Shown in pieces: positions 8,230 to 17,335 of a DNA stretch of 64,000 nt; positions within the stretch are counted from its first letter, which is position 1; each line of letters opens with the position of its first letter. The stretch comes from CAYWKS01 sp964458935. GTDB lineage: Bacteria; Planctomycetota; Phycisphaerae; Phycisphaerales; Zrk34. The notes under the pieces were generated by a model that searched no databases, had not been told where the DNA came from, and saw nothing but the letters and a program-made list of their open reading frames with translations. Location of the stretch: assembly GCA_964458935.1 (NCBI GenBank), contig CAYWKS010000006.1, positions 62,001 to 126,000 on the forward strand, in the 5' to 3' direction. The position numbers were made by a program, and so were the translations under genes.

Positions 8230-9861
8230 TCAAGCCTGCGTGGCCGAGGGATCAGCACGCTGCGTCGTGCTCAGCTCGATAGTGAACGTTGCGCCCTCGC
8301 CCGGCCTGGACTGGCAGGTGATCCGCCCGCTGTGCTCGTCGATGACCTTCTTGGTCACGGCCAGGCCCAGCCCCGTGCCGCGCTGCCCCTTGGTCGAGTA
8401 AAAGGGCTGGAAGATCTCCCGCAACGACTCGGCGTCGATCCCCGGGCCGTTGTCCGAGATCACGATCGTCGCGGTGTGCCGCCGCGGGTCGTAGGCGCAC
8501 CGCAGGGTGATCGCGCCGGTGTCCGGCTCGACCGCGTCCAGGGCGTTGTTGGTCAGGTTCATCAGCGCCTGGTGGATGCCGCCGGGGTCGGCGGGGATAG
8601 GCGGCATCTCCGTCTCGAAGTCGGTGATCAGCGCCACGCTCCGCCGATCGCACTGGGGCTGCATCAGCTCCACGACCTCGCCGAGCACGTTGGGCAGGCT
8701 CACCATCTGGAACTCTGGCATCCGCTGCTTCGAGTAGGCGAGCATGTTCATGGTCAGCTCGTAGATGCGGTCGAGGTTGCGGCTGAGGATATCCCATCCG
8801 TTGCGGACCAGCGCGAAGTCCTCGCGCTTCATGCCCAGTTCGACGACCTCCGCCCCGCCGCGCATCCCCTGCAGGATGTTCTTCACCGAGTGCGAGAGGT
8901 TGGCAACCGTCTCGCCCACCGCCGCGAGCCGCGCGTTGGTCAGGCCCTGCTGGTAGAGCTCGGCGTTGCTCAGCGCCAGGCCGACCTGCGCCCCGATCGC
9001 CGTCAGCAGCCGAAGCTGGTCCTCCGTGTAGGTGTAGTTGGCCACCTGGCTGTCGAGGTGGATCACGCCGAACACCTTGTCGTGGAACTTGATCGGCGTG
9101 CACATCGCCGAACGGATGCCGTAGGCCTGGACGCTGTCGGCCGGGGCGAACCGCTTGTCGGTCATCGCGTTGGAGCTGAGCACGCCCTCGCCCTGGCCCA
9201 TGCAGTGCTGGATAATGGTGCGGCTGACCATGATCCGCCGCTCGTCGGCGCCCCGCGGCTTCTGGCGGTACCGCACCACGACCGGCTCGGGCTGCGACTG
9301 CTCGTTCTCGCGGACCAGCACGAAACCCCGATCCGCCTGGAAATGCTCGAACACCAGGTCCATCGCCCGCTCCAGCAGCTGCTTGCGATCGAAGTTCGAT
9401 CCGACCACCTGCATCATCTGGTACACCACCGACAGCTGCTGCATCGCCTGCGCCGACGGCTCGGGCACCGCCATGATCACCGAGTCCTCGTTGCTCGGCA
9501 CCGTCTTCTCGACCGCGGTGTCCATCGCTTCCGGCCGCATCATCCGCACCGCCCTGTCCGACTGCGGCGGCGATTCCCGGCCGAACAGGAACAGCGTCGA
9601 TCCCGTACGGACCTGGTCCCCGGAGCGGAGCAGTGTCGGTTTGTCGATCCGCACGCCGTTGACGTACGTCCCGTTCGCCGATTTCTGATCGTTGATGTAC
9701 CACCGCCCGTCGTCGGGGGTGAGCTCGGCGTGACGCCGCGAGATCGTCTGATCGGTCAGCGGCAGCGCCTCGCTGGAGCGGCCGATGATCTGCGGCTCGT
9801 AGTCGGGCAACTCGAACCGCTTGCCGCGGTCGGGCCCCTGCAACACGGTCAGGATCAGCAT
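8230..9861 (-). CDS. FHA-GAF sensor histidine kinase
   Basis: A 543-residue soluble kinase without membrane segments. The FHA domain (about 1-95) has GRSS, SRRHAEL and NGTYVNG, the phosphothreonine-binding signature. The GAF domain lies at about 150-305. The dimerisation/phosphoacceptor helix contains LSHSVKNILQGM, with His as the likely phosphorylation site. The catalytic HATPase domain has the N box LTNNALDAVEP, G1 DNGPGID and G2 GTGLGLAVTKKV. ATG 9861 was chosen; an in-frame GTG at 9870 is possible, and neither has a good ribosome-binding site. No response regulator is adjacent, so the partner is unknown. The FHA domain suggests coupling to Ser/Thr kinase signalling, such as the kinase at 48435-51971. 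Confidence 0.88.
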   Translation of the reverse strand: MLILTVLQGPDRGKRFELPDYEPQIIGRSSEALPLTDQTISRRHAELTPDDGRWYINDQKSANGTYVNGVRIDKPTLLRSGDQVRTGSTLFLFGRESPPQSDRAVRMMRPEAMDTAVEKTVPSNEDSVIMAVPEPSAQAMQQLSVVYQMMQVVGSNFDRKQLLERAMDLVFEHFQADRGFVLVRENEQSQPEPVVVRYRQKPRGADERRIMVSRTIIQHCMGQGEGVLSSNAMTDKRFAPADSVQAYGIRSAMCTPIKFHDKVFGVIHLDSQVANYTYTEDQLRLLTAIGAQVGLALSNAELYQQGLTNARLAAVGETVANLSHSVKNILQGMRGGAEVVELGMKREDFALVRNGWDILSRNLDRIYELTMNMLAYSKQRMPEFQMVSLPNVLGEVVELMQPQCDRRSVALITDFETEMPPIPADPGGIHQALMNLTNNALDAVEPDTGAITLRCAYDPRRHTATIVISDNGPGIDAESLREIFQPFYSTKGQRGTGLGLAVTKKVIDEHSGRITCQSRPGEGATFTIELSTTQRADPSATQA

Positions 9862-9930
9862 CGCCGGCACGCTCGGTGGTTCATGGTCTTGGACTCGTCA
9901 CGCGCCCCATCATATGGCGGGCTGTTCATG

Positions 9931-9960
9931 TTGACACCCCCGGCGAAGCGGCCTTACATT
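9931..9960 (+). promoter_or_regulatory. Promoter of tRNA-His
   Basis: A perfect TTGACA at 9931-9936 and TACATT at 9955-9960, spaced 18 bases, end 17 bases before the mature tRNA 5' end. The gene downstream has its own terminator, so this is a compact single-tRNA unit. Confidence 0.65.
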
Positions 9961-9977
9961 AATCGCTTAAGCCTCGT

Positions 9978-10052
9978 GGTGACCGTAGCTCAGTTGGTTA
10001 GAGCACCTGGTTGTGGTCCAGGGGGTCGGGGGTTCGAATCCCCTCGGTCACC
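9978..10052 (+). tRNA. tRNA-His (GTG anticodon)
   Basis: The cloverleaf folds completely. The 7-bp acceptor pairs with CGGTCAC, with the extra G(-1):C73 pair diagnostic of tRNA-His (G at 9978, C at 10052). The D arm is GCTC/GAGC, the anticodon stem CCTGG/CCAGG encloses a TTGTGGT loop with anticodon GTG, and the T loop is TTCGAAT. CCA is not encoded (CTT follows), so CCA must be added by the nucleotidyltransferase. Confidence 0.97.
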
Positions 10053-10061
10053 CTTGTCATC

Positions 10062-10094
10062 GGCGGCACGCCGCGGGCCTGCCGCCTTTTTATT
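10062..10094 (+). terminator. Rho-independent terminator of tRNA-His
   Basis: A perfect 7-bp stem GGCGGCA (10062-10068) / TGCCGCC (10080-10086) encloses an 11-base GC-rich loop. It is followed directly by five T residues and ATT. It separates tRNA-His from rnhA. Confidence 0.85.
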
Positions 10095-10140
10095 GACCCC
10101 CGGCGGCTGCCTCCGGGGCCCTGGCAAGGCGAGCGCATCC

Positions 10141-10593
10141 ATGGATCAGGCCAAGCTGTTCACCGATGGAGCCTGCCTGGGCAACCCCGGCCCGGGGGGC
10201 TGGGCCTTCATCCTCCGTCGCCCCGACACCGGCGACCCCGTCGAGTCTGCCGGCGGAGAAGACCGGACCACCAACAACCGCATGGAGCTGACCGCGGTGA
10301 TCCGCGGGCTGGAGTCGCTCGACGCACCGACCGCGGTCACGCTCGTCGGCGACAGCGAGTACGTGCTCAAGGGCCTGACCGAGTGGATGCCCGGATGGAA
10401 GCGGCGCAACTGGCGCAAGGCCGACCGCAAGCCCGTGCTCAATGCCGACCTGTGGAAGCAGCTCGACGACCTGATGCAGCGTCACGAGGTGCGGGTGCAG
10501 TGGGTGCGCGGCCACACCGGCCACGCCGAGAACGAACGCTGCGATGAACTGGCCAGCGCCGAGGCGTCACGGATTCGGGCCCAGGCCCGGTAG
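10141..10593 (+). CDS. rnhA: Ribonuclease HI
   Basis: A 150-residue cytoplasmic nuclease that cuts the RNA strand of RNA-DNA hybrids. All four metal-binding acids are present in family context: D9 (FTDGAC), E49 (NNRMEL), D71 (GDSEYV) and D135 (NERCDELA), with the catalytic His at 125 (RGHTGH). The basic handle region around residues 86-97 (WKRRNWRKADRK) is intact. Length matches the E. coli type. The ATG at 10141 is preceded by AAGG about 11 bases upstream. It lies just downstream of the tRNA-His terminator and is convergent with the pseudopilin K gene. Compare the depleted RNase H-like protein at 62664-63359. Confidence 0.97.
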   Translation: MDQAKLFTDGACLGNPGPGGWAFILRRPDTGDPVESAGGEDRTTNNRMELTAVIRGLESLDAPTAVTLVGDSEYVLKGLTEWMPGWKRRNWRKADRKPVLNADLWKQLDDLMQRHEVRVQWVRGHTGHAENERCDELASAEASRIRAQAR

Positions 10594-10624
10594 CGGTCAC
10601 CGACGCCGCAGCGCCGGCGGCCGG

Positions 10625-13600
10625 TCAGTACTGCATCACCGCCAGCACCTTGACCTCGCGTTCCGCCGCGTCGTCGTGGAACAATGTCGAGCGATCGACC
10701 AGGGCCACCAGGCGAATCTGCTCGCGGGGCTCGTCCCAGACGCCCGCGTCGTAGCCGCGCACGGTGATGTAGATCGCGAACAGGTCGCTGCGCGTGGTCG
10801 CGATATTGCTCAGCCACTGCAGCGCCATGGCCTGTTCTTCGCGGTCGTCGGCGATGCCGTCCTCATCGGTGTTGGGGTCATCGGTGCCCAGGCCGTCGAA
10901 ATCGATGGTGAGCCCGCCGAGCGTGCGGGTGTCCTCGCCGTCGACGAGCAGGTGCCGCGTGGCCGTGTAGGCCTCGTAGATGCTGGCCAGGCCCTTGTCG
11001 GTGCGCCAGCCGCTGATGCCCGGGACACGCTGGCCGCTGAAGTTCCGCGACTTGTCGCCGCCGGTCGCGTCGCTGTCCGAATAGGACGCGCGCTCCCGGT
11101 AGGCGACGATCAGGCCCGCCAGGTCCTCGCGCACGTTCTCGTCGTCGATGGGCAGCAGCTCCCTCAGGTCACGCTCGGTGATGGTGTTCAGGTTCACCAC
11201 GCCCGGCACCAGCGCCTCGGCCAGCTCGTCGGTCACGTCGTTGGCGTTGTTGTCCAGGTCGTCCTTGTCGTTGCGGTTGACGGTGTAGCGGTCGAACAGC
11301 AGCGTCCCGTAAGGCAGTTGCACGGCATCCGGGCCGTCGCTGTCGCCGGCCAGCTCGTCGCCGTTGGGATCGAGCAGCACCGCGTCCATGTTGGCCGTCT
11401 GCGGGTCATCGAGGTCCGTGTCCAGCCGCCACCGCTCGGCGACCGTCTGCTCGCCGTCGTTGCCCTCGGGCCGGGGGCCGAGGATCATGACCGTCGCCAG
11501 TTCGCCGATGCTTCGCAGCTTGCCGTCGGGATAATTGGCGATCCGGGCCTGGTACTGGTTGGGGTCGAGGTAGTTGAAGACCGCCTTGGCGGTCTTGTCC
11601 GCCTCACCGAGCAGGTCGATCTCCTCGGTGGCGTCATTGCCCGAGTTGGGGTCGCTGACGCCCTCCGGCAGGGGCAGGTCGTTGAACCGGACCTGCTCGG
11701 CGAACAAATCGAAGTCTTCGCTGGTCATGAGCATGGCGTTGATGCCGTTGCCGTTGCCGAAGTTGGCGATCTTCTTGTGGCCCGGCTCGCTGGCCGAACT
11801 CTCGCCATACTCATCCTCGAGCGCGTCTTCGGTGTCCCCGCTGTCGGGCGTGTCGCCGGCGGGCACGTCCTCGCCGATCTGCGTGCCGGCCAGCGCCCCG
11901 TCGCTGATCGCGTCGCTCAGCGCCTTCTGGTAGACGATGAAATCGCCATCCTCGGTCTCCGCCAACAGCTCCACGAAGACCGTGTTGCTCTCATCTTCCG
12001 TCGCCTCGAACTGGTCGATCTTGCCCAGGTCCACCGGCTCGGGCCCGTCGGACTCGATGGTCTGCTTCACCTGGTCACCGCTGCCCGCGTCGTGATACAG
12101 CACGATGGCCTGACCGGGCTTCAACGCCCGGTCGCCCGACGGGACGTGGTCGCGCAGCGCGATCTCGGTCTCGCCGGACTTGCCGTCCACGCGCACCCGC
12201 AGCTTCGTCGTGAACTCATCGTTCCAGATGATCGCATCGTTGCCCGCGAACGGGTTGCGCAGCTCGATGGCGTAACCCGTGTCACCGTCCTGCTTCCAGT
12301 ACGCCTTCCACGGGGAGTTGGGGTCGGCCTGCTGCCAGTCGATGCTGTACATCCGATGCCGATAGACCTCCGTGATGAAAGGCAGCGCCTCCAGGCCGTA
12401 ATACGTCTGGTTCGCGTTCTCGTCCACGACTGACACCAGGTTGTCGCTGTCGGCGTAGTCCGCCCAGCAGGCGAGGAGCTGTGCCGCGTAGCGCTTGCCG
12501 CCCACGGGCAACGTCGGGGGCAGCGTGTAGCCATCCCCTTCGACAAGCAGATCGCGAATATCGTCGATGAACTGCGACTGGTCGTTGCCGTCCAGGATCG
12601 AATTCAAGTCCGCCTTGACGCGCTCGGACATCTCGTCATCGCCGGGCAGCACGAGCACCGGCACCGGTACCGCCCCGCTGAGCGTGGTCATGCGGTGGCG
12701 CGGCTCGTTGCGGAGATACTGCAACGGGTCGCTGCCAAACGGTGTGCCGGTGAAGTCGCCCTCCGCGTATTCGTCATCTCTGGAATCCTCCCGCATGAGC
12801 ATCGTCAAATGCTCGTCGAGTTCGCTGCTGGCGTTGACGCTGTTCAACCCGTTGCGGAATCGCAACTCCAGCTCGTTGCCGTAATGGCCGAATGTCTCGA
12901 AGGCGTTGTCCTGCGTGAAGCCGCGCATGACCCCGTCAACCCAGAAGTTTTCATGGTCCTGCCAGGTCAGGGCCGGCGTCTTGTTCAGGCGTTCCTCGAT
13001 GAACTCGTCCATCTCGGCCTTGTCGTAGCCGGAGGCGGCTCGACTGGCCCAGCCCAGGAGGTTCCACTCGCTGGGGTAGCGCCACCGCGGCGACGAACTC
13101 ACACCGCTGGCGAAGGTCTTGTGATCACTGCCCGCCGCCGGGCCCAGGTGCACGTTGACGTTCGGCAACCCGCTCAGGTCCACCACGCGGATCGCCACGA
13201 CATAGTTCAGCCCACCGATGTGCCCGACCGGGGCGGGCGCCCAGCGGCTGTCCGTGATGCCGTCGCCGTCCGCGTCGGCGCGGTCATCGGTCAGGATGTT
13301 CGGGTCGAGCCCGGCCACGTCGACCGGCGTCAGGCTGTCGCCCCCGAGGTCAGCGTCGCCCGCCACGAAATCGTCGCCATCGGCATCGGGGAACACGTTG
13401 GAGACCTGCGTCCAGGTGTCGTTCGCATCGCTGGGGGCGTGCGCCGCCAGCCACAGGTCGTGCTTGCCGGGGTAGTCGTAGGGCTCGTCGAGCCAGAAGC
13501 CGCTGCCCATCTCCGGGTGCTCTTCGCTGGAGAGGAACTTGGCGTCATCGTTCACCGTGCCCAGGACGTCGCGGCGGAGCTCGCGGAGGACCGCGTCGAG

Positions 13601-13804
13601 CGCGACATTGGCGACCTGCTGGCCGTTGTTGCGGTTGAGCTCGCGCGTCGCGGCGCGGTCAAACCGGGCCGACGCGATGAACGCCGTGCCGATCATCACC
13701 GCGATCACCAGCACTGCGGAGACGAGGATGAGGACGCTGCCGCGACGCCGCGGGTTGCGGACGGGCCGCGTGCTCGGTCTTGTATGGCTCATCGGGAATT
13801 GCAC
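10625..13804 (-). CDS. gspK: GspK-like minor pseudopilin, oversized
   Basis: The last gene of the secretion/pilus block, 1059 residues against about 300-400 for classical GspK. An N-terminal basic segment is followed by a single hydrophobic helix after RRRGSVLILVSAVLVIAVM. This lacks the FTLxE glutamate, as GspK does. The C-terminal third has the GspK helical motif VVNLNTITERDLRELLP and a following LIVAYRERA. Asp-rich loops such as DADGDGITD occur near 13250-13400 and near 10850. The GTG at 13804 was chosen because AAGGAGG sits 6 bases before it; an in-frame ATG at 13792 is 18 bases from that site. It would cap the pseudopilus tip together with the I and J proteins. Confidence 0.8.
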   Translation of the reverse strand: MQFPMSHTRPSTRPVRNPRRRGSVLILVSAVLVIAVMIGTAFIASARFDRAATRELNRNNGQQVANVALDAVLRELRRDVLGTVNDDAKFLSSEEHPEMGSGFWLDEPYDYPGKHDLWLAAHAPSDANDTWTQVSNVFPDADGDDFVAGDADLGGDSLTPVDVAGLDPNILTDDRADADGDGITDSRWAPAPVGHIGGLNYVVAIRVVDLSGLPNVNVHLGPAAGSDHKTFASGVSSSPRWRYPSEWNLLGWASRAASGYDKAEMDEFIEERLNKTPALTWQDHENFWVDGVMRGFTQDNAFETFGHYGNELELRFRNGLNSVNASSELDEHLTMLMREDSRDDEYAEGDFTGTPFGSDPLQYLRNEPRHRMTTLSGAVPVPVLVLPGDDEMSERVKADLNSILDGNDQSQFIDDIRDLLVEGDGYTLPPTLPVGGKRYAAQLLACWADYADSDNLVSVVDENANQTYYGLEALPFITEVYRHRMYSIDWQQADPNSPWKAYWKQDGDTGYAIELRNPFAGNDAIIWNDEFTTKLRVRVDGKSGETEIALRDHVPSGDRALKPGQAIVLYHDAGSGDQVKQTIESDGPEPVDLGKIDQFEATEDESNTVFVELLAETEDGDFIVYQKALSDAISDGALAGTQIGEDVPAGDTPDSGDTEDALEDEYGESSASEPGHKKIANFGNGNGINAMLMTSEDFDLFAEQVRFNDLPLPEGVSDPNSGNDATEEIDLLGEADKTAKAVFNYLDPNQYQARIANYPDGKLRSIGELATVMILGPRPEGNDGEQTVAERWRLDTDLDDPQTANMDAVLLDPNGDELAGDSDGPDAVQLPYGTLLFDRYTVNRNDKDDLDNNANDVTDELAEALVPGVVNLNTITERDLRELLPIDDENVREDLAGLIVAYRERASYSDSDATGGDKSRNFSGQRVPGISGWRTDKGLASIYEAYTATRHLLVDGEDTRTLGGLTIDFDGLGTDDPNTDEDGIADDREEQAMALQWLSNIATTRSDLFAIYITVRGYDAGVWDEPREQIRLVALVDRSTLFHDDAAEREVKVLAVMQY

Positions 13805-13838
13805 GTTGCACCTCCTTGGAGGCTTGGGGCCGGTCGGC

Positions 13839-15158
13839 TCAGTCATGCACCACACGCATGATCTGCTCGAAGCTGCGCCCGGGGCGCTCGTCCGGCCCGG
13901 TCGTCAGGTACCGCGCGTCGTGGAGGCGGTAGCGGATGCGGATGAGGCGCGGCCAGTTGGTCTGGTCGGACTTGCCGTGGCGGAAGACGTAGACGCGGTC
14001 GGCCTCGGCGGCGGGGTTGTCTTCGTACACCGGCAGACCGATGTCGTTCGGATCGGTGCTGTCGGAGGCTGCGAAGCTGCCGTCGGGCAGGGCGTTGTCC
14101 CGGCCGTACCAGATGATGTTGTTGCCGCCGTCGCGGTCGATCAGGTCATCGTCATCGTCAAAGTCCCCGGCGAAGTCCACCTGGAAATCGCTGATGTGGC
14201 CGGCGAGATAGGGATGCATCTGCGCCACCTGCCAGGCGGCGTAGAGGAAACTCGGATCATTGGGATCGATCGCCGGCCGGGGGTTGACCTGGAGGCGGTA
14301 GTTCTGGCCGGTGCCGTTGCGCATGAACAGCTGCTCGCGGGCCACGCCGATGTATTCCTCGGCGGTCATGTTCTCGTAGAGCGTGTAGTTGGAACCGGGC
14401 AGCGGGCTGGGCTTGAGGCGGTCGACCAGGGAGTTGCCCGACTTGAGGCTCAGCGACGCCCCGGCGCACAACCCGCGGTAGAGGTTCGGCTGGCCGCTGT
14501 GGGGCCAGCCCAGGCCATTGCTGGCCTCTTCGTCAGGGAAGGGCGTGCCCACCTTGGATAGGCCCGGGCTCGTCGGGTCGAGGTATAGCGCGTGCCGCGC
14601 CAGGATCCAATCGCCGGCGTACTCGTTGGGCGTATCCGGTTCGCCCAGGCCGTTCTCAGCAGCCGGGCGCCCGTCGGTGTTCGTCCGCCGGCCGTGGCCG
14701 TACCACACGCGGATGTACGACGCATCGCTGGCGCTGTTGTAACTGTTGGTCTTGCCGGGGACGATCGGCTCGGCGTCGGCGCGCCGACGGATGAACAGGA
14801 CCTGGTCCGAGCGGCGATTGAACAACGCGCCCGGCACGTTCGGGTCGTTGGGGTCGGCGCCTTGTTCGTGCAGCCGCACCTGCGGGACCTGCTGGTGCGC
14901 GATCACGAGGAACCCGCCCTCGGCGGGCCCGATCACGTGCTCGAAATCCCGCTCGATCTGGTCGCCGACGATGCGGCTGTTCCGCAGGATCTCGCTGGTG
15001 GCGCGACCGACCGCGATCGACTCGCCGACCGTGTCAAAGATACGGCCGATCGACACGACCAGCACCGCCGTGATGCTGACCGCGACCATGAGCTCGACGA
15101 GCGTGAACCCGCCGTGGCCCGCCCCGGGGCGCTTCGCATGGGCGGCAATCCGCGTCAT
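13839..15158 (-). CDS. gspJ: GspJ-like minor pseudopilin
   Basis: A 439-residue prepilin-type protein. The type III signal GHGGFTLVELMVAVSITA is near residues 15-30; cleavage is expected after Gly, with the Glu at +5 present. The rest is a large beta/loop domain with the Asp-rich run DFDDDDDLIDRDGG (forward positions about 14130-14170). The start ATG at 15158 overlaps the stop of the preceding gene as ATGA and has AGGAGG 7 bases upstream, so translation is coupled. Assignment as J rests on operon position and size class, not on a diagnostic motif. Confidence 0.72.
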   Translation of the reverse strand: MTRIAAHAKRPGAGHGGFTLVELMVAVSITAVLVVSIGRIFDTVGESIAVGRATSEILRNSRIVGDQIERDFEHVIGPAEGGFLVIAHQQVPQVRLHEQGADPNDPNVPGALFNRRSDQVLFIRRRADAEPIVPGKTNSYNSASDASYIRVWYGHGRRTNTDGRPAAENGLGEPDTPNEYAGDWILARHALYLDPTSPGLSKVGTPFPDEEASNGLGWPHSGQPNLYRGLCAGASLSLKSGNSLVDRLKPSPLPGSNYTLYENMTAEEYIGVAREQLFMRNGTGQNYRLQVNPRPAIDPNDPSFLYAAWQVAQMHPYLAGHISDFQVDFAGDFDDDDDLIDRDGGNNIIWYGRDNALPDGSFAASDSTDPNDIGLPVYEDNPAAEADRVYVFRHGKSDQTNWPRLIRIRYRLHDARYLTTGPDERPGRSFEQIMRVVHD

Positions 15159-16000
15159 TGCACCGCCTCCTCCCCGAGCACGATGATCCGCCGCGTCGGG
15201 CTCGTGCGGTCGTCCTTGCCGCGCAGCCCGAACCACACCGACCCGCTGCCCGGCAGCGACGACAGGTTCCCCGCGAGCCGGAGCTTCGTGATCACCGGCT
15301 CGTCGCGGTTCTCGTCGAAGTCCCGCACGCGTAGGATGCGGCCGTCGCTGCTGAGCAACTGGTCGCCAGGCTGGATCAGCGGTCGATCGTCCACCTCGTT
15401 CTTGCTGATCGTCATGAGCGTGTACGTGTCGCCGTCCTCGGTCGTGATGATCTGGCGGCTCGTGTACGCCAGCGACACGACCTTGGGCACCGTGGCCGCG
15501 TCATTGGCGTTGGCCACGTCGTCGACGCTCGCCCAGCCCGTCTCGTAGGTGACGTCGTCCTTGCGGCTGAGGATGAACACGAACACACGCCGGCTGCCCT
15601 CGTTGTCCTCCACCACGGGCACCCAGTAGAAGTCGCGCTCGCCGTGGGCGCCGTCGTCCACGCCGTCGTTGTCGCTATCGAGCATCAGCGGGTAGCACCG
15701 CACGCTCAACGGATATTCACTATCCAGGCCGCTCACCGCCTGGATGCCCGAGCCGGACTGCGGGGGCACGGGCATCTCGTACAGCACGGCCTCGGCGTTT
15801 CGCTTGACCTGCAGCGTGATCGTGTCCTCGAACGTCTGCTTCTGGAGGTAGCTGGACACGGGGAAGATCGAGGCGATCGCGACCAGGCCGACCGACAGGA
15901 TGAACATCGCCATCAGCAGCTCGATGAGCGTGAATCCGTCGGCCGCGCGCGGCGAGGCGTGGCGGCCGCGGTCACGGGGTGGGTGCGTCGGCCGTTTCAT
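15155..16000 (-). CDS. GspI/PilV-like minor pseudopilin
   Basis: A 281-residue prepilin-type protein. The signal sequence contains DGFTLIELLMAMFILSVGLV followed by AIASIFPV, the PilV/GspI style of helix with a Gly-Leu-Val turn. The body contains the Asp-rich run DSDNDGVDDG (forward about 15640-15690), similar to calcium-binding loops. The ATG at 16000 overlaps the upstream stop as ATGA and is preceded by AAGGAG. It forms a translationally coupled chain with its neighbours. It presumably joins the pseudopilus tip complex; the I assignment is by order and helix pattern. Confidence 0.72.
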   Translation of the reverse strand: MKRPTHPPRDRGRHASPRAADGFTLIELLMAMFILSVGLVAIASIFPVSSYLQKQTFEDTITLQVKRNAEAVLYEMPVPPQSGSGIQAVSGLDSEYPLSVRCYPLMLDSDNDGVDDGAHGERDFYWVPVVEDNEGSRRVFVFILSRKDDVTYETGWASVDDVANANDAATVPKVVSLAYTSRQIITTEDGDTYTLMTISKNEVDDRPLIQPGDQLLSSDGRILRVRDFDENRDEPVITKLRLAGNLSSLPGSGSVWFGLRGKDDRTSPTRRIIVLGEEAVQ

Positions 16001-16767
16001 GGCAACTCCTTCACTCGGGCGCCGCTGTAGCGGTTGAAGATCATGTGCTTGCCGTTCTCGATGATCCAGTCGACCGAGTCGTTGTCGCCGCTGTCGGCGC
16101 TGTCGGCTTCGGTCGTGAGGTCGCCGTGCTCGAGGACAAGCTCCGGGCGGTTGTAGACGATGATGCCGATCACCGCCGGCAAGCTCTCGTCGCTGACGAT
16201 CGCGCCGTTGCCGTTGATGTCGTACATCACAGAGTCGCTCGACGGGCGACTGGCGATCAGCACCCCGTGGCGATCGAAGCGGAGGGCAAACGCGCCCTTG
16301 CGCGGATTGTCGGCCAGGTCCGAGACGGGGGTGAGGCGGATGCCGCCGGCGACCACCTTGCTGATCCCGACCACGCCGACGGTCCCGGGCAGCGCGATCG
16401 GGTCCTCGACGCGGGTGTACTCCGGCTTGTCGGAGGAGTCCGTCCGCGTGTGGCGGGTGATGTAGATGGTGGTGGCGCCGGAGTTCGGATCGGGCGCGAA
16501 GACCGCCGCGGCGCCGAGGTAGTCGCCGTTGGCGACAACGTTCGATCGCGTGGCGAAGGCGCGGGCCGCCGCCACCGCCGAGTCGATCCGGTTGACCGTA
16601 CCGCTCTCCTGGGCGCTGCGGATCATCGTGTTCGTTGCCGGCAGCCCGACCGCGACCAGCAGGATGATGATGCCGATCACCACGAGCAGTTCGCCCAGGG
16701 TGAAGCCGTCTCGGCGCGTCCAACGCTTCGATGCCGCGCCGCGGGATGGTGCGGGTCTGCGGTTCAT
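15997..16767 (-). CDS. GspH-like pseudopilin
   Basis: A 256-residue prepilin-type protein with the processing motif DGFTLGELLVVIGIIILL at about 20-37. The Glu at +5 is kept, although Gly replaces the usual Ile before it. A globular beta-rich C-terminal part follows (IYITRHTRTD, FALRFDRHGVLIAS, GIIVYN). These strands resemble the GspH/FimT fold, in which a FDRxG-type turn is common. The start at 16767 overlaps the stop of the preceding gene by ATGA. It probably sits below the tip in the pseudopilus. Confidence 0.72.
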   Translation of the reverse strand: MNRRPAPSRGAASKRWTRRDGFTLGELLVVIGIIILLVAVGLPATNTMIRSAQESGTVNRIDSAVAAARAFATRSNVVANGDYLGAAAVFAPDPNSGATTIYITRHTRTDSSDKPEYTRVEDPIALPGTVGVVGISKVVAGGIRLTPVSDLADNPRKGAFALRFDRHGVLIASRPSSDSVMYDINGNGAIVSDESLPAVIGIIVYNRPELVLEHGDLTTEADSADSGDNDSVDWIIENGKHMIFNRYSGARVKELP

Positions 16768-17306
16768 TGCGATTCCAGTGCGAAGCTGTAGATGTTGTCG
16801 GCGGACTCTTCGAGGTCATCGCTGCCACCGCTGGCGTCGACGTCGCCCCACTTGCCGTCCACGCCGCGCGACGCGAAATACACCTCGTCGCGGTCGGGCA
16901 GGTTGCCATCTTGCGGCTCGGGGTCATCGGCCACGGGGTTCCACAGGTGGATCTCCTTCTCGAAGCCGTCCACGAGCGTCGCGTCGCCCTGGGCCTCGCC
17001 GAAGATCTCGTCGGGCAGCCCGCCGATCATCGCCTGCATCTCGGGGATGCTGCGGCACTTGCGCAGCAGCTCGCGGGTGCTCTCGACGGTGTGGCCATTG
17101 CCGGTGATGTCGTCGTACTCGCGGAAGATCGCCTGGGCATTGGTGAGGGTCGTCCGCGTGACGCGGTTCTGGCCGCCGGCCATGACCGCCGGGCCCACCG
17201 CCAGCCCGATCCCGATCAGGATCACCAGGACCACGATCACCACGAGCACCTCCATGAGCGTGAAGCCCGTGGCGGACGGGTTGCGATATCTTGCGTGAGT
17301 CGACAT
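16764..17306 (-). CDS. Additional prepilin-type pseudopilin
   Basis: A 180-residue protein with the prepilin signal ATGFTLMEVLVVIVVLVIL at about 12-30, giving a cleavable G/F site with Glu at +5. The mature part is Asp- and Glu-rich (DDPEPQDGNLPDRDEVYFASRG) and short, as in major pseudopilins. The ATG at 17306 has AGGAGG 7 bases upstream; a TTG two codons earlier is less likely. It lies between the G-like and H-like genes, so it is either a second major-type subunit or a minor one without a classical letter. Confidence 0.72.
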   Translation of the reverse strand: MSTHARYRNPSATGFTLMEVLVVIVVLVILIGIGLAVGPAVMAGGQNRVTRTTLTNAQAIFREYDDITGNGHTVESTRELLRKCRSIPEMQAMIGGLPDEIFGEAQGDATLVDGFEKEIHLWNPVADDPEPQDGNLPDRDEVYFASRGVDGKWGDVDASGGSDDLEESADNIYSFALESQ

Positions 17307-17335
17307 ATCCAAGCCTCCTGGACCGCGGCCGAACG

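Noticed and set aside
8332..10593. 753-codon plus-strand frame that ends in rnhA
   Set aside because: Only the last 150 codons have RNase H motifs; the rest is antisense to the histidine kinase and crosses the tRNA-His gene and its terminator.
15155..16927. 590-codon minus-strand frame as a single long prepilin
   Set aside because: The prepilin signal is internal (ATG at 16000), and the 5' extension is an out-of-frame reading of the upstream pseudopilin genes.
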